Source of the DNA: Acetobacteraceae bacterium
GTDB lineage: Bacteria > Pseudomonadota > Alphaproteobacteria > Acetobacterales > Acetobacteraceae
NCBI GenBank assembly: GCA_947475475.1
Contig: CANJOG010000189.1
Location: 1 to 5,028 of the forward strand
Direction of reading: 5' to 3'
Length of the DNA stretch: 5,028 nucleotides
Of the stretch, positions 1-5,028 are shown piece after piece; position 1 is the stretch's first letter, and each line of letters opens with the position of its first letter. The notes beneath the pieces are model-generated. The model made no database searches and had not been told where the DNA came from. It was given only the letters and a program-made list of their open reading frames with translations. A program made the position numbers and the translations under genes.

Positions 1-27
1 CCATTGCTGGGAGCTTTTCCAGATCCC

Positions 28-58
28 GGTTGGCGACCTGAATTAGCAATTCGCCACC
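28..58 (-). other. Possible RNA hairpin directly after the ATPase stop
   Basis: On the minus strand, bases 58-52 can pair with 28-35 (seven pairs with one bulged base), and bases 51-48 can pair with 44-41 around a three-base loop. The hairpin starts at the last base of the ATPase stop codon. No run of T follows it, so it is not a standard intrinsic terminator. It may stabilise or process the 3' end of the message, or be chance. The rest of the 57-base end (1-27) shows nothing clear beyond an ATG at bases 4-2 that might begin a further gene outside the window. Confidence 0.3.
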
Positions 59-1122
59 TACACCTTCGGAAGGAAGCTCAAGCCCGTACCAATGAAACTC
101 ACTCTCACCTCTTGTCCGATCGCGAGCTTGGCGCCGCCTTCCAGGCGTGCGCGCAGGAAAAGATCCAGCTCCGGACAGCGGCATACGCATATAGTCGACG
201 ATCCAAGGAAAGCCGTCACCTCGACCATAGCGGCGATCCCATCGCCGCCCGCCGAGCTGATGGACACGTCCTCCTGTCTGACCACGATATGGCCTGTGTC
301 GCCTTGCGAAACGAGGCCGGTGGCGCTCGCGCTAACCAACCTGCCGCCCTGTATCGCAGCTTCGACCCGCTCCCCAGAGACACGCACCGCCGTGGCCGGG
401 ATCAGGTTAGCCTCGCCTACGAACTCCGCGGCAAACACGGTAGTGGGCGTGCGATAGATCAGTTTCGGCTCCCCGATCTGCTCGACCCGCCCGCCCTGCA
501 TCACGACAATGCGATCGGCAAGCGCAAGGGCCTCTTCCTGATCGTGTGTTACGAACAGCGCGGTGATTCCGAGCCGCTTCTGGAGCGCGCGCAACTCGAG
601 GCGCACTTCGCGACGCAACCGCGCATCCAGGTTCGACAGCGGCTCATCGAGCAGCAGGAGTTGCGGCTCGATTGCCAGCGCCCGGGCGAGCGCGACCCGC
701 TGTTGCTGCCCCCCTGACATCTGCCTCGGATAGCGGGATTCAAACCCCTCGAGTTGCACCGCCGCAAGGGCACCGAGCGCACGTTGCTCCTGCTGCTTCC
801 GGGGCATCCTGCGCATGCGCAGTCCGAATGTGACGTTATCGAACACCGTCAGGTGCGGAAACAGCGCATAGCTCTGGAACACCATGCCGAATTCGCGCCG
901 GTTCGCTGGGAGATCAGTGATATCGGCGCCATCCAGAAATAACCTGCCGCTGTCCGGCTCCTCCAACCCTGCCAAAATACGCAGCAATGTCGTTTTCCCG
1001 CACCCCGAAGGTCCGAGCAGCGCGACAAACTCCCCCTTCTCAACAGAGATCGAAACGCCGCTTAGCGCCTCGACGCTGCCGAAACGCTTTGCGATTTCCA
1101 CTATCCGAAGATGGGGTGCCAT
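58..1122 (-). CDS. ABC transporter ATP-binding protein with TOBE domain (PotA/FbpC-like)
   Basis: This is the cytoplasmic ATPase that powers the importer; it acts as a dimer under the fused permease. From the ATG at 1122 it has 354 residues, normal for PotA/FbpC/MalK-type subunits. All catalytic motifs are intact: Walker A GPSGCGKT (37-44), Q-loop Gln83 in VFQSYALFPH, signature MSGGQQQR (135-142; Met in place of the usual Leu, a common variant), Walker B LLLLDEP (155-161) with catalytic Glu160, D-loop SNLD (163-166) and switch His193 in VTHDQEEA. Residues from about 230 form the TOBE region, starting at FVGEANLI (234-241), which in this class binds ligands or modulates the ATPase. A TTG at 1149 is an alternative start (363 residues, 8-base overlap with the permease stop). 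The ATG is preferred because family similarity starts near it, though neither start has a convincing Shine-Dalgarno. The stop is TAG. Substrate follows the rest of the system and is unknown. Confidence 0.93.
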   Translation of the reverse strand: MAPHLRIVEIAKRFGSVEALSGVSISVEKGEFVALLGPSGCGKTTLLRILAGLEEPDSGRLFLDGADITDLPANRREFGMVFQSYALFPHLTVFDNVTFGLRMRRMPRKQQEQRALGALAAVQLEGFESRYPRQMSGGQQQRVALARALAIEPQLLLLDEPLSNLDARLRREVRLELRALQKRLGITALFVTHDQEEALALADRIVVMQGGRVEQIGEPKLIYRTPTTVFAAEFVGEANLIPATAVRVSGERVEAAIQGGRLVSASATGLVSQGDTGHIVVRQEDVSISSAGGDGIAAMVEVTAFLGSSTICVCRCPELDLFLRARLEGGAKLAIGQEVRVSFIGTGLSFLPKV

Positions 1123-1141
1123 ACCTAACGGATGGGATGAT

Positions 1142-2827
1142 TCAGGCAATGGAGAACTCGCTCAGTCTGACTAGCCGATCGATCAGGTACACGCAGAACA
1201 TCGCGAACAGCACCCCGATAACTGACATCGCGGCGATCAGCTCCAGATCATAGCCGTCCTGCAACTGGCTGTAGATGCGCACCGGCAGCGGATAAATCTG
1301 CGCACTGGCCATAAAGACATTGAGAATGATATCGGTAAAGGACATAACGAAGGCGAACAGCGCGCCCACCACAATGCCCGGCCGCGCCAGTGGGAATATC
1401 ACATGGCGGATCGACTGCAGTTTTGTGGCCCCGAGGGTCAGTGCCGCCTCCTCTAGGGCCGGCCGGATTGCAGAGATGCTGCCGAAAGCGATCCGGGCGA
1501 CATACGGCAGAGTCACCAGAAGATGCGCCGCGATGAGCGCCGCCATCGTTCCCGAGACATCCAGAAGATTGGCATAGCGGAGCAGCGCAATACCGAGCAC
1601 CACATGGGGAATCATGAGCGGCAGCAGCAGGTAGGTGTGCGCATAGCCGCGCCACCGGCCGGGAAGACGCGAGGCACCGAGCGCAGCGAGAAAGCCGACC
1701 GGGATCGCGATGAACACCGCTGCCAAGCCGACCTGCAAGCTGATCAGGAATGACTGCAGGTACTCTTCCGCGGCGTAGAGCCGGGCGAACGAGGCCAGCC
1801 CGTAGCGGGCCGGCGGGAACTGAGTGATCGGGCCGGCGTTGAACGCTGAGATCAGCAGCAGCATGAGCGGTGACAGGACGAACAGTGCAATCGCAAGCGC
1901 CAGAACGATGCCGACCACAGGCGGCCATTTCCAATCTGGTAGCTTTCCAACCAGGCACTGATAGGTGGAATCGCGCCGGCCGGCGTAATCTGCCGGCTGG
2001 CGGCCAGGGTCGGATGCATCCCCGATTCGCCAGGCCAGCCACGAGACCAGCAGCGCGATGGCAAGCAGGAAGATCGCGAGACCGGCCGCCGTGGTGATAT
2101 CCATGACCATCATCGCTCTCTGGTAGATGAGGACGCTGAGGACGCTCACCTGGCCCGAACCAAGGATCGCGGGAATCACGAAGGAACTCAGGCTGAGCAA
2201 GAAAACGAGCACCCAGCCCGCGACCGCGCCGGGCACCGACATCGGCAGAGTGACGCTCGCGAAGGCACGCAGGCTGCCCGCACCCAGAGTTCGGGCTGCC
2301 TCGAGGAGTACCCTGTCCTGGCTCTTGAGTGCCGCGAAAATTGCGAGAACTGCGAACGGCGCATAGCTCTGCGTCATTCCGAGAACAACGGCAAGCTGGG
2401 TACCGAGAATCGAGACTGGGCCCTCGCTCAGGCCAGTCGCCTGTAGCAGTTGCGAGATGAACCCCCGGCGGCCGTAAAGCACGATCTGCCCCAGCGCCCG
2501 GACGTTCAAATCGGTAAGCAGCGGCAGGAGCGACAGCCCCACGCCGATGGCCTGCCAACGTCCGCGCAGGCGCGCTATAGCGAGCGCCGCCGGATAGGCG
2601 AGAAGCACCGATAGGACCGCCGTGACGACAGCCATGACCGTCGTGCGGCCGATGATCAACTGGTAGTACGAGTCCCTAGCAATCGCAATGATGCTCTCGA
2701 TGAGCCCAGGGCTCGCATCCGCGCCGCCACGCGCGTAGCCGAGCAGCAGCAGCATCGGCACAAGGCAAATCAGCGTGATAACCAACAGTTGCGGCAGAAC
2801 GAGAACTACCGCCCATCGAGTCTGCAT
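1142..2827 (-). CDS. ABC transporter permease, two fused transmembrane domains
   Basis: This 561-residue inner-membrane protein carries two binding-protein-dependent permease domains in one chain, so it can supply the whole transmembrane channel. Hydrophobic stretches suggest about six helices per half: near 7-30, 63-86, 93-110, 143-168, 199-222 and 246-268, then 303-328, 358-384, 397-418, 425-448, 485-505 and 528-552. Each half has an EAA loop that docks with the ATPase: 176-195 (EAARTLG... to LP) and 460-479 (EAALTLG... to FP). The halves look PotB-like and PotC-like, but the fused design is the one known from FbpB and ThiP. A polar linker at about 269-302 joins them. The ATG at 2827 is 14 bases after the binding-protein stop; only a weak AAGG lies upstream, about 12 bases away, so translation may depend on coupling. 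The stop (TGA) lies just before, or inside, the start of the ATPase gene. Substrate is not readable from the sequence. Confidence 0.92.
   Translation of the reverse strand: MQTRWAVVLVLPQLLVITLICLVPMLLLLGYARGGADASPGLIESIIAIARDSYYQLIIGRTTVMAVVTAVLSVLLAYPAALAIARLRGRWQAIGVGLSLLPLLTDLNVRALGQIVLYGRRGFISQLLQATGLSEGPVSILGTQLAVVLGMTQSYAPFAVLAIFAALKSQDRVLLEAARTLGAGSLRAFASVTLPMSVPGAVAGWVLVFLLSLSSFVIPAILGSGQVSVLSVLIYQRAMMVMDITTAAGLAIFLLAIALLVSWLAWRIGDASDPGRQPADYAGRRDSTYQCLVGKLPDWKWPPVVGIVLALAIALFVLSPLMLLLISAFNAGPITQFPPARYGLASFARLYAAEEYLQSFLISLQVGLAAVFIAIPVGFLAALGASRLPGRWRGYAHTYLLLPLMIPHVVLGIALLRYANLLDVSGTMAALIAAHLLVTLPYVARIAFGSISAIRPALEEAALTLGATKLQSIRHVIFPLARPGIVVGALFAFVMSFTDIILNVFMASAQIYPLPVRIYSQLQDGYDLELIAAMSVIGVLFAMFCVYLIDRLVRLSEFSIA
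1391..1450 (-). other. EAA loop of the second permease domain
   Basis: Permease residues 460-479 carry the second EAA loop: Glu460, Ala461, Ala462, Gly466, Ile473 and Pro479, followed by ARPG. It has the same layout as the first loop but little identity outside the motif, as expected for an ancient pair of PotB/PotC-type domains rather than a recent internal duplication. Confidence 0.85.
2243..2302 (-). other. EAA loop of the first permease domain
   Basis: Permease residues 176-195 match the classic EAA-x3-G-x6-F/I-x5-LP pattern exactly: Glu176, Ala177, Ala178, Gly182, Phe189 and Leu194-Pro195. In ABC importers this cytoplasmic loop contacts the ATPase. Its full conservation indicates that the first half of the fused protein is a working docking domain. 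Confidence 0.85.
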
Positions 2828-2841
2828 GCGCTGGCGCCGCC

Positions 2842-3876
2842 TTACTTTTCTAGTACTTCACGGTTCCAGCGATCGGCCCACTTGCCGGTCGCGGCGGCGA
2901 TCTTGCGCCAGTCGTAACTCACCAGTTTGCCAGTCACCGCCTCCCCGTAAGGCACCTTCGCGGCGGTGGCGGCATCCAGACGGACATTCTTGCTGGTCGG
3001 GCCGAAAAACAAATTTTTCGCAAAGCCTTCCTGCACCTCCTGGCTGAGGAACAGGTTTACCGCCTTCTCCGCCGCCACCTTGTTCCGGGTCCCGGCGCTA
3101 ATGCACAGGCTGTTGAGCATGGTGATCGCACCGTCAGACGGATAGACAATGGCCGCATCGCCGCCCTTTGCGATGAATTCCTGCGCGTATGATGTGATTG
3201 CTGGCGCGATCACCACGTCGGTCTCCTGCCAGAGCTTGTTGAGCGCATCGGTGCTGTTGTAAACGGCGCCGAACGGCTTGAGCTGCTTCACGCGCGCGAA
3301 CCCGGGGTCGATCGCGTCCTCGCTTCCGCCGTCGAGCTTCGCACCGATCACCAGCATTAACCCGCCTTGCGTGAGCTGCGGAAAGGCGGGAATACCAACC
3401 TTGCCCTTGAATTGCAAGGCCCACAGATCCGCCCAAGACTTGGGCGGGGTACGAACCTGGCTAGGCTTGTACTGGATCCCGAGCGCGAGCAGACTCACCC
3501 CATAGCCCGGCTGCTTAGCCCATGGATACAGGTTCTCGTATTGCGGGATGTTCCTGCTCGGACCGGAGGGCTCGCAGACGCCGTCGTCGATCGCTTTCGC
3601 GACCCGATCGACAGGCAGCAGGGAGAGATCGATCGAGGGACTGCGCTTCTCGGCATAAAGACGCGCAAGCCTGTCGCCGCTAGTGCCGAATATGAAGTTA
3701 ACCTTAATGCCTTCCTTTTCCAGCGCCGATCCGATCGCACTGCGCACAATCTTTTCGTGAATGCCGCCCCAGGTGGCGATGGTCAGCTGCGCGTTCGCCG
3801 TTGCCCAGGAGCCGCTCATCAGGAATGCAACCGCGATCTTGAGTATGCCTAGATACGAACAGGACCAATTCATCAT
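2842..3876 (-). CDS. ABC transporter periplasmic substrate-binding protein (Pot/Afu-like)
   Basis: This 344-residue protein is the extracytoplasmic solute receptor of the importer encoded just downstream. Residues 1-29 look like a Sec signal peptide: a hydrophobic core around 9-21, then an ANA site before Gln30, with no lipobox Cys, so a soluble periplasmic protein is expected. The mature part starts with LTIATWGG (31-38), the typical first strand of PotD/AfuA-like binding proteins. SGDRLARLYAEK (66-77) resembles the AfuA-type helix, followed by SIDL and then IPQYENLYPWA (110-120), YGVSLLALGIQYK (125-137), PKSWADLW (145-152) and FKGKVGIP (156-163), all in usual order and spacing for SBP_bac_1/8-type proteins. 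The C-terminal lobe has the ATSYAQE-like segment near 226-233 (PAITSYAQE) and a Pro/Asp loop, YPSDGA, at 245-250. Length is normal. Substrate is not determined: polyamine, ferric, phosphonate and carboxylate receptors share this fold. It is preceded by a strong ribosome site and ends in TAA 14 bases before the permease. Confidence 0.9.
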   Translation of the reverse strand: MMNWSCSYLGILKIAVAFLMSGSWATANAQLTIATWGGIHEKIVRSAIGSALEKEGIKVNFIFGTSGDRLARLYAEKRSPSIDLSLLPVDRVAKAIDDGVCEPSGPSRNIPQYENLYPWAKQPGYGVSLLALGIQYKPSQVRTPPKSWADLWALQFKGKVGIPAFPQLTQGGLMLVIGAKLDGGSEDAIDPGFARVKQLKPFGAVYNSTDALNKLWQETDVVIAPAITSYAQEFIAKGGDAAIVYPSDGAITMLNSLCISAGTRNKVAAEKAVNLFLSQEVQEGFAKNLFFGPTSKNVRLDAATAAKVPYGEAVTGKLVSYDWRKIAAATGKWADRWNREVLEK

Positions 3877-3881
3877 TGTGC

Positions 3882-3887
3882 ACCTCC
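3882..3887 (-). promoter_or_regulatory. Strong Shine-Dalgarno of the binding-protein gene
   Basis: The minus strand reads GGAGGT, a near-perfect anti-16S match, inside the 25-base gap after the MmgE/PrpD stop. It is 5 bases from the first ATG (3876) and 8 bases from a second, adjacent in-frame ATG (3873). The 8-base spacing is the more usual one, so the second ATG may be the true or main start; the products differ by one Met. No comparable site precedes the permease or the ATPase, which fits higher synthesis of the binding protein than of the membrane parts. Confidence 0.8.
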
Positions 3888-3901
3888 AGTTTGCAGCGGG
3901 T

Positions 3902-5028
3902 TCAAGGCCGACCGTCTTTCCCCAGCGCCGCCAGCCGAGACATGAAGGTCCTCACATCCGGTTCGGAGGGGAAGCCCCAGGCGGCATCGGCCGCCTTCGC
4001 GCCCGCGCCCCCGAAGATGGGCACAGTCACGCGGATGAATTTTTCGCTGAGTTCCGCATCGGTCAGGGGATTCGAATAGTCACCGCGCGCATTCGGGCAG
4101 TAGGCGCTGCGCTCACTGCCGTCGACGAAGCGAATGGTGACACGGGCAGAGCGCTGGTTCGAGTACGGGTGCGGCATATCCTTACCCTCATAAACCGACA
4201 CCCGGCTACATAAATCGCGGATGACCGGATCGCTCAGCGCTGCGCGCGAATGGCTCGCCGGCGCTACTGTCCCCGTGGTGAGGTAGACGCCGACACAGAA
4301 CGGGATGGAGAACCGCGAGGCCACCGGCGTGTCGGGGGTGCGATTGGACAGTCGCTCCGCCGCACCGGGCACCTCGACCTCGATCGAGACGATCCTGGAC
4401 GGATCGATCGGCGCCTCGGGAACAGCCTGCTCCATCGCCTCGATCACCGGCGGGATGAAACCCACGCAGGAAAAACGCTTGTGATAGTTGTTCTCGACTG
4501 CCCAGCCATCGTGCTCCGGTTTCACCAATTTATCGAGGTCGTAGCCGGACTGCAGGACGTCGCGCAGGGCCTGCTCGATTCCGGCGAGCGGCGCCTGGTA
4601 GCCGAACCGGACCAGATTCGGAATAACCGAGGCGACGACGGCGCCAAACCCCGTCCAGGTATCGCGGGTGTTGCCACCCGCCATCGCGACGTCCCATGCC
4701 GCGCCTGGCAGCAGGCCCAGCGCCACGTTCATCGCGCGATAGATGGCATCCGCATCGCCCCCCGCAAGATGCGCCGCGCTGACGCTCGCCCCGATTAACC
4801 CCCATGGGCCGTGCGGATGCACATGCGGCGGCAATCGGAACGCGACGCCGCAGCAGGCTGCTGCCTCGTAGCCCGCGACCATCGCGGCGAGAACCTTCGC
4901 GCCCGATTTTCCATCGCGCTCGCCCAACGCCAGCGCAACCGGCAGGGTGTACACGCCGGCGTGGACGGTTGCGAAGCGGTAGCCTTCCGCGATTTCGGGT
5001 CCGGCGCCGCTCGTGCCGTTGTGCAGGC
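3902..5028 (-). CDS. MmgE/PrpD family protein, 5' end cut by the window edge
   Basis: The frame is open to the window edge and gives 374 residues of a cytoplasmic MmgE/PrpD-family protein; the family is usually about 450-480 residues, so roughly 80-100 N-terminal residues are missing. Family members include 2-methylcitrate dehydratase (PrpD) and cis-aconitate decarboxylase; the exact reaction here is not known. Visible landmarks (numbered from the first complete codon): NGT near 3-5 with an acidic EIAEG stretch, HPHGPWG at 70-76 (close to the HPHGTWG form of the conserved His-Gly motif), KRFSC at 183-187, ASRFSIPF at 236-243 (the A-x-FS-l motif), and NPLTDAELSEKF at 319-330 near the C-terminus. 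A GTG at 4954 could be taken as a start, but conserved family sequence continues upstream of it, so it is internal. The stop is TGA, 25 bases before the binding-protein gene, which suggests one operon. The Arg and His normally found after the Cys motif are Gly189 and Pro192 here. Family call is strong; substrate is unknown. Confidence 0.9.
   Translation of the reverse strand, partial: LHNGTSGAGPEIAEGYRFATVHAGVYTLPVALALGERDGKSGAKVLAAMVAGYEAAACCGVAFRLPPHVHPHGPWGLIGASVSAAHLAGGDADAIYRAMNVALGLLPGAAWDVAMAGGNTRDTWTGFGAVVASVIPNLVRFGYQAPLAGIEQALRDVLQSGYDLDKLVKPEHDGWAVENNYHKRFSCVGFIPPVIEAMEQAVPEAPIDPSRIVSIEVEVPGAAERLSNRTPDTPVASRFSIPFCVGVYLTTGTVAPASHSRAALSDPVIRDLCSRVSVYEGKDMPHPYSNQRSARVTIRFVDGSERSAYCPNARGDYSNPLTDAELSEKFIRVTVPIFGGAGAKAADAAWGFPSEPDVRTFMSRLAALGKDGRP

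Noticed and set aside
1..4. ATG on the minus strand at bases 4-2 as the start of a downstream gene
   Set aside because: Only one further base is visible, and the nearest purine-rich stretch (GGAAAAG at 20-14) is a weak and rather distant ribosome site, so it cannot be supported as a gene.
4..717. A 237-codon open frame on the plus strand opposite the ATPase
   Set aside because: It is antisense to a gene with every ABC ATPase motif intact, its own composition is charged and low in hydrophobic residues, and it has no recognisable domain or ribosome site.
2128..2145. Perfect tandem repeat of nine bases (tgaggacgc twice) in the permease
   Set aside because: It encodes Ser-Val-Leu twice at a place where related permeases have the same length with similar residues, so it is not an insertion and probably is coincidental codon choice.
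1248..2558. A 436-codon open frame on the minus strand overlapping the permease in another frame
   Set aside because: Its product is rich in Arg, Gly, Pro and Ala with no domain, and it lies wholly inside the well-supported permease gene. This is a usual shadow in GC-rich DNA.
2828..2841. GC-rich partial palindrome in the gap between binding protein and permease
   Set aside because: The GCGC-TG-GCGC arrangement leaves a loop too small to fold, and the gap is too short for a stabilising hairpin or a terminator.
4250..4798. A 182-codon plus-strand open frame opposite the MmgE/PrpD gene
   Set aside because: Arg/Asp-rich product with no family resemblance; it mirrors the codon pattern of the real gene on the other strand.
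4952..4954. GTG as the start of the MmgE/PrpD gene
   Set aside because: The same frame stays open to the window edge and its 24 upstream codons encode conserved family sequence (NGT, acidic loop, His-Ala-Gly), so the real start is outside the window.

Overview
The window is a compact, GC-rich stretch of bacterial DNA with all recognisable genes on the minus strand. Read in the direction of transcription (from base 5028 down to base 1), it holds the 3' three quarters of an MmgE/PrpD-family enzyme gene, then a complete ABC importer: a secreted substrate-binding protein, a fused two-domain inner-membrane permease and an ATPase with a TOBE domain. The high GC, the tight same-strand packing, the periplasmic binding protein with a Sec signal peptide and the pairing of a MmgE/PrpD gene with a Pot/Fbp-like ABC importer suggest a proteobacterium, most likely an alpha- or betaproteobacterium. 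This is an inference from style, not a species call.

Layout: 5028-3902 MmgE/PrpD enzyme (5' end outside the window); a 25-base gap holding a strong Shine-Dalgarno; 3876-2842 substrate-binding protein; a 14-base gap; 2827-1142 fused permease; 1122-58 ATPase (or from a TTG at 1149, which would overlap the permease stop); then 57 bases with a possible hairpin. The longest stretch without a gene is that 57-base end, and no intrinsic terminator or internal promoter is evident. The four genes look like one transcription unit whose promoter lies beyond base 5028.

How they work together: the binding protein would capture a small solute in the periplasm, the fused permease would form the whole transmembrane path as one chain, and the ATPase dimer would drive uptake. 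The upstream MmgE/PrpD protein belongs to a family of dehydratases and decarboxylases acting on small polycarboxylates (2-methylcitrate dehydratase, cis-aconitate decarboxylase), so the simplest reading is uptake plus first catabolic step for one organic acid or related compound. The substrate cannot be read from the sequence: the transporter has features of both the polyamine (PotABCD) and the ferric/AfuA-FbpB-FbpC types.

No mobile element, RNA gene, CRISPR array or clearly new system is visible. The points most worth a second look are the MmgE/PrpD variant that lacks the Arg and His usual after its Lys/Cys motif, and the link between this enzyme and the ABC importer.
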